NCBI GenBank assembly: GCA_964649415.1
Contig: CAZYSK010000083.1
Span: forward strand, 1 to 25,028
DNA length: 25,028 bases
Source: CAZYSK01 sp964649415
GTDB lineage: Bacteria > Chloroflexota > Anaerolineae > B4-G1
Direction of reading: 5' to 3'
Shown here one piece after another: positions 16,246-23,750 of the stretch. Numbering within the stretch: position 1 is the stretch's first letter; every line of letters begins with the position of its first letter. The notes under the pieces are model-generated. The model worked only from the letters and a program-made list of their open reading frames with translations. It did not search any database and was not told the DNA's origin. The position numbers and the translations under genes were made by a program.

Positions 16246-18404
16246 TGCGATTGCTCATGAATATCAAAGGGCGCGGAAACCGCGCCCCTACAACACCCGA
16301 CATCCTATTCGGGCTCGTGCTCATCGTCGCTTGCCTGGTTCGCCCCTGGCGAATCACGCAGATTCCACACACCCTGTGGGTAGACGAGGCGTGGTTCTCA
16401 CAGCGCGCCCGCGACGTCGTGCGAGGCATCAACTTCATCCCGATCGCGAGGCCCGGCCTGGGCGTGGGCGACTCGCCCATGCAGGTCTACCTAGCGGCGT
16501 TTGTCCAGTTGCTAGGGCTGCCCGCGGCCTACTCGTCGCGGATCGCATCGTGTCTCGTGGGGATGATCACCGTGGGTATCATGTACCCGGCACTGGCCAC
16601 GATATGGAGAGAGGAACACGGCGAGGAGACGGCTCGTTGGATGGCCCTCATCGCCACGAGCGTCCTGGGCGGCCTGTTCGCGCACATCTACGCCAGCCGC
16701 ATGGGCAACCAATACGCCCTGGCCCCGGCATTCGTAGTCATCACCATGTGGCTCGTGTGGAAGGCGCTTGCCAACGAACGCACGGACGGACGCCCCCGGA
16801 TTGAACGATCCGCCTTGTCGGGCATCTCCTGGGCGGTTGGAGCAGGCGTGGCCCTGGGCCTCAGCCAGTACACCTACGAGTCCACCCGGGTGCTCCCCAT
16901 CTTGGTCGGCGTCTTCGGGCTACTGCGCATCTTGCAGGCAAACCGGACAGGCGGTGGCCGAAGGCGAACCGCCGTGAGGGTGGGCATCATCGTGGCGACC
17001 TGTATCCTGGTTCTCGTGCCCCTCGCCCTGGTGTACATCCAGGATCCTGAGGTATACGTGCTCCACATGCGGGAATGTTCGTCAGGCATCCTGTCAGGCG
17101 CACCGCTCGAGGTGCTGGTCAACGTGCTCAAGAACTACGGGCGCGTCTTGGGAGGCATCAGCCTGCGCGGCGACGTTATGCCAGGCCGAAACCTGGTAGG
17201 CCGGCCCATGCTGGACCTATTCCTCTCGCTGTTGTGCTGGCTCGGCGTCGGCGTAGCCCTGGCAAGGATCCGCAGATCGCCTTCGAGCCAGTTGCTTGTG
17301 CTGTGGCTGGGCACCATGCTCCTACCCTCCGCCCTTTCCGACCAGGCGCCCGCCTCCAACCGCATGCTGGGGGCTGCCCCCGCCCTGGCCGCGCTGGTCG
17401 CGTTGGGTATGGCGTGGCTATGGAAAGAACAGATCCCGAGGTTGGTCCACAGCCACGGCGAACGCGGCCAGCACGCACGCCTCGTCCAGCAAGGCGCGGG
17501 GGTCCTGCTGGCCGCCGGGTTGGTGTTGAGCCAGGCCGAGGCGATTTACGACTACTTCGCCCACTGGGCGACAGACCCTCGCCTGTTCGACGCCCTGAGC
17601 ATGGGCCCCAGGCTCCTGGCCGACCGCGCGCTTGAGCTGGCGCAGACAGATCAGGTCTACCTGACTCCGGCCTCCGACCCGTTCATCGAGCCTGTGTACG
17701 ACCTTCTACTGGAAGGTAGCATCCGCTCCACCGGAGCAGAAACCAGGTTTTTCGGAAAAAACCTGGTTTCCGTCCTGGACGCACACCCCTGCCTGCCCTA
17801 CGTGGACCACCCGACCCGCCCCGTGGACTACGGCGTGGTCACCGTCGCCGATCACCAGAGCCTGCCCCGCCTCAAGTCCGCGTACCCGAGCGGCCGCGAA
17901 CTTGACGCGATCATGCATCCGGATGGATACGCGTACGCAGTCGTCTTCCAGGTACCCGCGGGCACGCCGGGTCCGGTACCGCAGCATCCGGCAAGAACTG
18001 AGTTTGCGGGAGGGCCGACGCTCATCGGCTACGACCTATCACCGGCGTCCGCGCACCCGGGAGAGGTGCTCCACCTCGTGCTCTACTGGTCGGCAACGTC
18101 CGCTCCAATGGACGATCTGGTGTCTTTCGTCCACGTCGGCAAGGGGAGATACAGTGACCCCCTGATTGCCAACCACGATGCCCAGATCTGCGGCCACACC
18201 TATCCGACCTCGCGCTGGTCGGCGGGGGAGGTCATCCTGGACGAGCATCTGCTGACCGTCGGTGATGACGCAATGCCGGACACCTACGACATCGCGGTGG
18301 GCGTCTACCGGGCGTCGGACCAGACGCGGCTCGACGTCACGCAGTCCGAGCATCCGGCGCAAGACAACCGGGTGATGATAGGGACGGTCACGGTCGTTCG
18401 ATGA
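16242..18404 (+). CDS. GT39/ArnT-like GT-C membrane protein with one beta module
   Basis: 720 residues. It starts at ATG 16242, overlapping the previous stop; a second ATG follows at once, with AGGGG upstream. The first outer loop has HTLWVDEAWFSQRARDVVRG with Asp 48 and Glu 49, the acidic pair of PMT/ArnT-like GT-C enzymes. About ten helices follow. Near the end of the membrane part are DYFAHWATDPRLFDA and a periplasmic stretch. The last part, from about 586 (FAGGPTLIGYDLS), is one copy of the beta module. The expected activity is transfer of a sugar from a polyprenyl phosphate on the outer face, in line with the GT2 gene upstream; the acceptor is unknown. Two repeat insertions are translated: near residue 10 and near 500-510. 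Confidence 0.88.
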   Translation: MMRLLMNIKGRGNRAPTTPDILFGLVLIVACLVRPWRITQIPHTLWVDEAWFSQRARDVVRGINFIPIARPGLGVGDSPMQVYLAAFVQLLGLPAAYSSRIASCLVGMITVGIMYPALATIWREEHGEETARWMALIATSVLGGLFAHIYASRMGNQYALAPAFVVITMWLVWKALANERTDGRPRIERSALSGISWAVGAGVALGLSQYTYESTRVLPILVGVFGLLRILQANRTGGGRRRTAVRVGIIVATCILVLVPLALVYIQDPEVYVLHMRECSSGILSGAPLEVLVNVLKNYGRVLGGISLRGDVMPGRNLVGRPMLDLFLSLLCWLGVGVALARIRRSPSSQLLVLWLGTMLLPSALSDQAPASNRMLGAAPALAALVALGMAWLWKEQIPRLVHSHGERGQHARLVQQGAGVLLAAGLVLSQAEAIYDYFAHWATDPRLFDALSMGPRLLADRALELAQTDQVYLTPASDPFIEPVYDLLLEGSIRSTGAETRFFGKNLVSVLDAHPCLPYVDHPTRPVDYGVVTVADHQSLPRLKSAYPSGRELDAIMHPDGYAYAVVFQVPAGTPGPVPQHPARTEFAGGPTLIGYDLSPASAHPGEVLHLVLYWSATSAPMDDLVSFVHVGKGRYSDPLIANHDAQICGHTYPTSRWSAGEVILDEHLLTVGDDAMPDTYDIAVGVYRASDQTRLDVTQSEHPAQDNRVMIGTVTVVR
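16269..16287. repeat. GGGCGCGG palindrome at the N-terminus, in frame
   Basis: GGGCGCGG (16269-16276), loop AAA, CCGCGCCC (16280-16287), followed by CTACAAC. The perfect 8-bp stem is read as KGRGNRAPTT within the first 17 codons, before the first membrane helix. Reverse-complemented it reads TGTAGGGGCGCGG, echoing the TGTAGGGG that follows the palindrome at 9482. Confidence 0.88.
17739..17770. repeat. GAAACC palindrome in frame, copy 2
   Basis: GAAACCAGGTTTTT (17739-17752) and AAAAACCTGGTTTC (17757-17770) form a perfect 14-bp stem. Compared with the copy at 7801 the central pair is changed with compensation (CCGGG/CCCGG to CCAGG/CCTGG). It is read as ETRFFGKNLVS in an outer loop. Confidence 0.93.
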
Positions 18405-18440
18405 GAGGACGAGCGAGAAGGAGTACCACGGACGGGAGAA

Positions 18441-21400
18441 ATGCACGATGAAGAGACGGAGACCAGGAGACACGGGGACAAGGTGACGGCGGTCAAATCT
18501 CAAATCCCGAATCCCAAACACCAAACCCCAAGACAAGAGGAGACGAGAGACCTGACAGGGCGGATGCAGACACCCGTCGGAAAACCTGTCAGGTCTGGGG
18601 GGAAAGCAGGTGCGGGGGTGCACTGGGCGGTGACGGCGATTGGGCTGGCACTGGCCGTGCTACCGGCCGCCCTGCCGTACTTCGGGGACGGACTGCCACG
18701 GACGAACGACGCGCTCACGCATCTGTATCGGACGCTGCCGCTCGAGCGGGTGATCCGCGCTGGGCGTCTGTGGCCGCGTTGGGCTCCAGACCTGGTACAC
18801 GGCTATGGCTACCCGGTGTTCAACTTCTTCCCGTCGCTCTCGCACTACGTGGTCTTTCTGTTCCACGTCGCCGGGCTGGCGTTGACGAACGCCTATCGCG
18901 TCGCCGGGCTGGCCTACTTCGTCCTGGCTGCCTGGTTCGCCTACCTGATGGCCCGCGACCTCTTCGGACCGGCCGGCGGCTGGGTGGCCGCTTTGGCCTA
19001 CGTCTACAGCCCGTACCTGCTCTACGACGCCCACGTGCGAGGCAGTCTGCCGGAGTGCCAGGCCCTGGCCCTTATCCCACTGCTGTTCTTCACGCTCCGA
19101 CGAGCCACGGTGCGGGGCGGCCGTTGGCTGGCGGCAACGGCGCTGGTCTTCGCGGCAGCGTTCCTCAGCCACCACGGCATCGTCTTCCAGACCCTCATAC
19201 CTGTTGGCATATTCTTGCTTTGGCAAGCGCGCCATCGGAATGGCCCCTTCTTGGAAGAAACCAGGTTTTTCGGAAAAAACCCGGTTTCTTTGCAGCCCGC
19301 GTGGCAAGGAGGCTGGCAGCACCTGTGGAGGCCGCTCACCGGCCTCGCGCTGGGGGTGCTGCTCATCGCTTTCTTCTGGTTGCCCGCACTAGCCGAGGTC
19401 CAATACGTGCGCAGCGGCATGATCGCCAGCCAGGGCTTCGGCCACCTGAGCAACTTCGTGACGTTGCGCGACCTGCTGAGGTGGCCACGCCTGCCGGCCG
19501 ACCCGGCGCTGGTGAACCCACCGGTCGTACACGCACTGCCCCAGGTCGCACTGGCGATAGCCCTCGTCGCACTCCCCTGGCGCTGGCGGCCGCTGAACCG
19601 GGCTGTACGGCGGCAAGTGGGGCTGTGGCTGGCCGTTCTCGCCGTCTGCACCGCGCTCATCATGCCGTTCTCTCAGATTGTGTGGGACGTCGTTCCCTTG
19701 CTCAAGCTGACATACCTGCCCTGGCGACTCCTGGGGCCGGCGTCGCTGGCAGCGGCTATGCTGGCCGGGGCGGCGTTCACCACTGCGACGGCGGACAGAC
19801 GCACGCTCGTGGGGCTGTCTCTCGCCACAATTCTGCTGGCGGCCGGCGGCGTCCCCTGGCTCTACCCGCCACGGGAGCCGGTACCCGAAACGCCGACCAT
19901 GGCCGACGTGCTCGCCTTCGAGCAGCCCCCTCTTTTCATCGGCACGACGACGCTCGGCGAGTTCCTCCCCCGCTGGGTGGAAGAACTGCCCGACACGGGC
20001 GACCGCAGCCGATCGAGCGACCTGTGGAACGCCCTGGCTGCCGGCGGGTCACCCGACCGGCTGGTCGTCCCCAACGGCGTGACGGCGCGCCAATTGACGC
20101 CCCAGCCCCTCGACGCCACCTACGACATCCACGCGGATAGCGCGACTACGCTGACGTACCGGCAGTTCTATTTCCCCGGCTGGCGCGCGACGGTCGATGG
20201 CGAGCCAATCGCGTGCCGCCCCAGCCACCCCGAGGGCCTGCTGCTGCTCGACGTACCGGCAGGCACGCACGTGCTGCGCGTGACCTTCGGCTCGACCTGG
20301 CCGCGCACCCTCGGCTGGGTGCTGAGTGGCCTGGGCGCGCTGGCGCTGCTAGGGGTTGTACTGGCCGCCTCAGTACCATCACCGCTGCGTCCGCGGCAAC
20401 CCGCGTCTTGGGACTTGGGACGCGGATTGTTCCAATCCGTCGGGACTTGGGATTTGCCATCATCCTGGCTGCTGACACTCACCGGCCTGGCACTGGGGGT
20501 CTGGCTGTTCTTCGACACGGTAGACACGCCGCTGCGCCGCGACATGCTGTCGCCCGATGGGTTGCGCGGCGTCCAGCACACCCAAAGCGTGGACTTCGCG
20601 GGCGAACTGCGGCTGCTGGGCTACGAGCAGTCGGTCGAACACATGCCAGCCAACGGTGACGTGACCCTAACCCTATACTTGCGACCTCTGCATCCCATCG
20701 GAGCCGTCTACGACGTGGCCGTGCACGTGGTGGACGAAAACGGTCTGGCGTGGAGCGCGGGCGACGCAGTCCGCCCGGCTGACTGGCGCTTCGTGCCGGG
20801 CACCGATCGCTGGCCTCTGGATGGCTACGTGATGGACACCTCGGTCCTCCGATTGGTGGACGGCACGCCGCCCGGCGAGTACGCGTTCCACGTGGGCCTG
20901 GTGCGACACGACACCCGCCAGACTGTCGCCGAGCATCAAATGGGGCGGCTTGTCGTCACCCAGCCCTACCGTGGGGACCGTCCGCTGGAGGCAGGGATGG
21001 AGCCCGCTCCAGAGACACACACGTGGGCAGGCCTGCGCCTGCTGGGCAGCGGCACCGACCGTCGCGAGGCAGCGCCGGGCGATCCGGTGCGCGTCACGCT
21101 GCTGTGGCAGGTAACCGAACCCGACGCCACCGGCTACCCGGGCCAAGTCACGCTGCGTCTGGCGACGGATGAGGGGGAGGCGATACTCGCGCAGACAGTG
21201 CCCATCGCCCAGGGCTACCCCCCCACCCGCTGGCAAGAGGGCGACCGGCTGCGCACCGAGATCTTGCTGCGCCTGCCCGCACGCACACCTGCCGGCAAGC
21301 ACTCCTGGGAGGTCCGGCCAGGCGCGGACGTTGATCGTGCGTCCGCAGACGAGCAGACAACCTACCGCACGATTGCGACGCTGGATGTCCGCGTGCCGGA

Positions 21401-21836
21401 GCGTCGCTGGAGCGCCCCGCCGTTGGAGGTACAGACCAACGCATCTCTGGGCGGCGTGACCAACCTGCTGGGAGCCGACATTCAGCCCGCATCCCGCCAC
21501 GTCACGCCCCCAGCGGACGTCACCGTGACGCTGGCGTGGCAAGCCGACGCGGAGACGGCGACCAGCTATCGGGTCTTCCTGCACCTGATGGGACCGGACG
21601 GGGAACTGGTGACCCAGTCGGACGGGGAACCGGCGAACTGGACGCGCCCCACGACAGGTTGGCTGCCCGGCGAGGTCGTGATGGACAAGCGAGTCTTGCA
21701 CATCCCCGCCAACACGCCACCGGGCGAATACACACTGCAGTGCGGCCTCTACGACGTGGCGACGGGCGAGCGCCTCCCCGCAGACGACGGCCGCGACGCC
21801 GTCCTCCTGGCGACGTTGGTCGTGGGCACACCGTGA
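18441..21836 (+). CDS. PTPS-related GT-C-like membrane protein, paralogue 4
   Basis: Up to 1131 residues. Membrane part with RTNDALTHLYRT (Asp 90, His 94), LWPRWAPDLVHGYGYPVF, MARDLFGPAGG and LSHHGIVF (in place of LTHN). The YfhO-like FYFPGWRATVDG lies near 577, followed by beta modules starting near 715, 865 and 1000. It is probably an outer-face glycosyltransferase (inferred). It starts 36 bp after the previous gene. ATG 18441 follows GGGAGAA, but residues 1-58 are polar and built largely of repeat DNA, so the native start could be further in (ATG 18564 or GTG 18618). Insertions of repeats lie at about 263-283 and 650-668, and one more lies in the second beta module near residue 962. Confidence 0.85.
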   Translation: MHDEETETRRHGDKVTAVKSQIPNPKHQTPRQEETRDLTGRMQTPVGKPVRSGGKAGAGVHWAVTAIGLALAVLPAALPYFGDGLPRTNDALTHLYRTLPLERVIRAGRLWPRWAPDLVHGYGYPVFNFFPSLSHYVVFLFHVAGLALTNAYRVAGLAYFVLAAWFAYLMARDLFGPAGGWVAALAYVYSPYLLYDAHVRGSLPECQALALIPLLFFTLRRATVRGGRWLAATALVFAAAFLSHHGIVFQTLIPVGIFLLWQARHRNGPFLEETRFFGKNPVSLQPAWQGGWQHLWRPLTGLALGVLLIAFFWLPALAEVQYVRSGMIASQGFGHLSNFVTLRDLLRWPRLPADPALVNPPVVHALPQVALAIALVALPWRWRPLNRAVRRQVGLWLAVLAVCTALIMPFSQIVWDVVPLLKLTYLPWRLLGPASLAAAMLAGAAFTTATADRRTLVGLSLATILLAAGGVPWLYPPREPVPETPTMADVLAFEQPPLFIGTTTLGEFLPRWVEELPDTGDRSRSSDLWNALAAGGSPDRLVVPNGVTARQLTPQPLDATYDIHADSATTLTYRQFYFPGWRATVDGEPIACRPSHPEGLLLLDVPAGTHVLRVTFGSTWPRTLGWVLSGLGALALLGVVLAASVPSPLRPRQPASWDLGRGLFQSVGTWDLPSSWLLTLTGLALGVWLFFDTVDTPLRRDMLSPDGLRGVQHTQSVDFAGELRLLGYEQSVEHMPANGDVTLTLYLRPLHPIGAVYDVAVHVVDENGLAWSAGDAVRPADWRFVPGTDRWPLDGYVMDTSVLRLVDGTPPGEYAFHVGLVRHDTRQTVAEHQMGRLVVTQPYRGDRPLEAGMEPAPETHTWAGLRLLGSGTDRREAAPGDPVRVTLLWQVTEPDATGYPGQVTLRLATDEGEAILAQTVPIAQGYPPTRWQEGDRLRTEILLRLPARTPAGKHSWEVRPGADVDRASADEQTTYRTIATLDVRVPERRWSAPPLEVQTNASLGGVTNLLGADIQPASRHVTPPADVTVTLAWQADAETATSYRVFLHLMGPDGELVTQSDGEPANWTRPTTGWLPGEVVMDKRVLHIPANTPPGEYTLQCGLYDVATGERLPADDGRDAVLLATLVVGTP
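18549..18595. repeat. GACCTGACAGG inverted repeat near the gene start
   Basis: GACCTGACAGG (18549-18559) and CCTGTCAGGTC (18585-18595) form a perfect 11-bp stem with a 25-nt loop. The loop contains GCGGATGCAGACACCCG, similar to the optional segment of the RAYT-associated repeat. It is translated as RDLTGRMQTPVGKPVRSG if the upstream start is used. The preceding 18495-18535 is an A/C-rich low-complexity tract (AATCCCAAACACC-like). Confidence 0.85.
19227..19288. repeat. Two fused palindromes in frame
   Basis: A GCGCGCCATCGGAATGGCCC element (19227-19246), like the one at 9482, is followed directly by a GAAACC palindrome (19257-19288), arms GAAACCAGGTTTTT and AAAAACCCGGTTTC with one A/C mismatch. 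They are read as ARHRNGPF and ETRFFGKNPVS. The site is the same inter-helix loop that holds the composite insertion at 13644 in paralogue 3. Confidence 0.9.
20401..20438. repeat. Tandem hairpins in the inter-helix loop
   Basis: CCGCGTC (20401-20407) pairs with GACGCGG (20419-20425). GGATTG (20424-20429) pairs with CAATCC (20433-20438) around TTC. The sequence GGGACTTGGGA occurs before and again after it. It is read as PASWDLGRGLFQSVGTWDL between the last two helices, the same loop used by the 51-bp array in paralogue 2 and the GAAACC element in paralogue 1. Confidence 0.8.
21324..21346. repeat. GCGGAC palindrome in frame
   Basis: GCGGACG (21324-21330) and CGTCCGC (21340-21346) enclose TTGATCGTG. 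It is read as GADVDRASAD inside the second beta module. It is the closest relative of the element at 4300-4322, in the same reading frame. Confidence 0.85.
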
Positions 21837-21854
21837 AGTTGGGACAGCGGTGAG

Positions 21855-21903
21855 CTGGTACGTTGGTAGATTGGTACGTTGGTAGATTGGTAAATTGGTA
21901 AAA
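21855..21903. repeat. Octamer minisatellite, locus 3
   Basis: About six 8-bp units (TTGGTAGA, TTGGTACG, TTGGTAAA) just after the last gene of the cluster. The octamer array thus occurs before the first gene, inside, and after the last gene of the glycosyltransferase cluster. Confidence 0.9.
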
Positions 21904-21962
21904 GGTGCTCGTGCTGAACGCGATCATGGACGAGTGAGGACGGAGGAGACAAGAGGCAAGGA

Positions 21963-22013
21963 GCAGGAAGCAGGAAGCAGGAGGCAGGAGGCAGGAGGCA
22001 GGAGGCAGGAGGC
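21963..22013. repeat. 7-bp tandem repeat (GCAGGAR)
   Basis: Seven units of GCAGGAA or GCAGGAG, ending in GCGGGAC. The sequence GGAGGCAGGAGGCC reappears at 22100-22113 on the other side of the inverted-repeat element, as though that element had entered the array. Confidence 0.9.
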
Positions 22014-22014
22014 G

Positions 22015-22092
22015 GGACACGGATTCACGCGGATGTGCGCAGATAGACTTGTGAGATATAGCATCTGTATGTATCCGTGTAGATCTGTGTCC
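22015..22092. repeat. 78-bp element with imperfect 20-bp terminal inverted repeats
   Basis: The left arm at 22015-22034 (GGACACGGATTCACGCGGAT) and the right arm at 22073-22092 match in inverted orientation at 16 of 20 positions. The interior is A/T-rich compared with the surroundings and has no open frame. The arms consist of ACGGAT-like repeats. I know similar ACACGGAT...ATCCGTGT sequences as dispersed repeats in several environmental phyla. It could form a long hairpin. Confidence 0.75.
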
Positions 22093-22152
22093 ATTCTGTG
22101 GAGGCAGGAGGCCACTCGTGCGGTTTGCGCACGGGGCTCGCGTGCGGATGCG

Positions 22153-22192
22153 CTGATTTGCTGACTTGCTGATTTGCTGATTTGCCGACTTG
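22153..22192. repeat. 8-bp tandem repeat (CTGATTTG)
   Basis: Five units (CTGATTTG, CTGACTTG, CTGATTTG, CTGATTTG, CCGACTTG) just upstream of purH. The whole gap 21837-22230 consists of four such repeat blocks. No clear promoter was recognised, so how purH is expressed is not evident. Confidence 0.88.
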
Positions 22193-22230
22193 TGGTCTCT
22201 GCGCCCGAGACAAGAGGAGAGATGCAGAAT

Positions 22231-23745
22231 ATGCGTATCAGACGCGCGATAATCAGTGTTTACGACAAGACCGGGCTGGTGGACCTGGCACGCACGCTGG
22301 TCCAGCACAACGTGGAGATCGTCGCCAGCGGCGGCACCGCGCGCGCCCTGCGCGAGGCCGGGCTGAGCGTGCAGCCGGTGAGCGACCTGACCGGCTCACC
22401 GGAGATCCTGGGCGGCAGGGTGAAGACGCTGCATCCCGCCGTCCACGGCGGCATCCTCTCGCGCCGGACGAGCGCTGACGAGGGCCAACTGAGCGGTCTG
22501 GGCTGGGGCGAGATCGACCTGGTGGTGGTCAACCTGTACTCCTTCGAGAGAACCGCAGCAAACCGCGCAGCTTCCCACGAGGACGTGATCGAGCAGATCG
22601 ACATCGGCGGCGTGGCACTGCTACGAGCAGCGGCCAAGAACTTCGCCCACGTGACAGTCGTCTGCGACCCCGCCGACTACGTGCCCGTGTTGGCCGAGAT
22701 CGAGAGCCACGGAGCAATCTCGCCGGAGATGCGGCAGCGGCTGGCGGTCAAGGCCTTCGCCCGCACCGCCACCTACGACGCCGCCATCTGGCGCTACCTG
22801 TCGAGCAACGGGGACCTGCTGCCTGACCCGCTCGTGCTCGGCCTGCGCAAGCTGGCCGACCTGCGCTACGGGGAAAACCCGCACCAGCGGGCGGCGCTGT
22901 ACGCCCCGCCGGGCGTGGAAGGTCCCCTGGGCGGCGAACTGCTGCAGGGCAAGCCGCTCTCGTACAACAACCTGCTGGATCTGGATGCGGCGCGGCGGGC
23001 AGCGGAATCGTTCGAACGGCCCACCGTCGTCATCGTCAAGCACCTGAGCCCGTGTGGCATCGCATCGGCCGACAGCCTGGCGCAGGCCTTCCCGCTGGCC
23101 CTGGCTGGCGACCCGGTTTCGGCGTTTGGAAGCGTCATCGCCGCCAACCGCCCCTTTGACGGCGCTACCGCCGGCGCACTGGGCGATCTGTTCGTCGAGG
23201 CAATCGCCGCACCCGCGTTCACCGACGAGGCGCGGGAGCTACTGAGCGCCCGTACACGGTGCCGGCTGGTGGCGCTGAACAGGGCGCTCATCGACGCGGT
23301 CGAGATGCGCGGCATCCGAGGCGGGTTGTTGATCCAGGAGTGCGACCCGGGCGACCAGGCGGACTGGCAGGAAGTCACCCAGCGTGTGCCGACCGAAGGA
23401 GAGATCGCGTCTCTGGATTTCGCCTGGCGAGCCGTGGCCCACGTCAAGTCCAACGCCATCCTGCTGGCACAAGGCGAGGCAGCCGTGGGCATCGGCGGTG
23501 GCTTGCCCAGCCGGGTGGACGCGGTGCGGCTGGCGGTGGCCAAGGCGGGTGAGCGCGCCCACGGCGCGGTGCTGGCCTCAGACGCCTTCTTCCCTTTCCC
23601 TGACGGCGTCGAGCTGGCGGCGCAGGCCGGCGTGACGGCTATCGTCCAGCCCGGCGGCTCGGTGCGCGACCGGCAGGTGATCGAGGCCGCCGACCGGCTG
23701 GGGCTTGCGATGTGCTTCACCGGCGTGCGCCACTTCCGGCACTGA
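22231..23745 (+). CDS. purH: Bifunctional AICAR formyltransferase / IMP cyclohydrolase
   Basis: Catalyses the last two steps of de novo IMP synthesis: formyl transfer to AICAR from 10-formyl-tetrahydrofolate, then ring closure. 504 residues, close to the usual 510-530. The N-terminal IMP cyclohydrolase (MGS-like) domain has SVYDKTGL (9-16), VASGGTARAL (31-40) and SDLTGSPEILGGRVKTLHP (51-69). The transformylase domain has LRYGENPHQRAALY (211-224), LSYNNLLDLDAA (243-254) and IVKHLSPCGIA (268-278) with the catalytic Lys-His at 270-271. LSP replaces the more common ANP or NNP. ATG 22231 is chosen for its spacing from GAGGAGA (22214-22220); ATG 22222 is too close to it. Other purine genes are absent, so it stands alone between repeats. 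Confidence 0.96.
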   Translation: MRIRRAIISVYDKTGLVDLARTLVQHNVEIVASGGTARALREAGLSVQPVSDLTGSPEILGGRVKTLHPAVHGGILSRRTSADEGQLSGLGWGEIDLVVVNLYSFERTAANRAASHEDVIEQIDIGGVALLRAAAKNFAHVTVVCDPADYVPVLAEIESHGAISPEMRQRLAVKAFARTATYDAAIWRYLSSNGDLLPDPLVLGLRKLADLRYGENPHQRAALYAPPGVEGPLGGELLQGKPLSYNNLLDLDAARRAAESFERPTVVIVKHLSPCGIASADSLAQAFPLALAGDPVSAFGSVIAANRPFDGATAGALGDLFVEAIAAPAFTDEARELLSARTRCRLVALNRALIDAVEMRGIRGGLLIQECDPGDQADWQEVTQRVPTEGEIASLDFAWRAVAHVKSNAILLAQGEAAVGIGGGLPSRVDAVRLAVAKAGERAHGAVLASDAFFPFPDGVELAAQAGVTAIVQPGGSVRDRQVIEAADRLGLAMCFTGVRHFRH

Positions 23746-23750
23746 TATCC

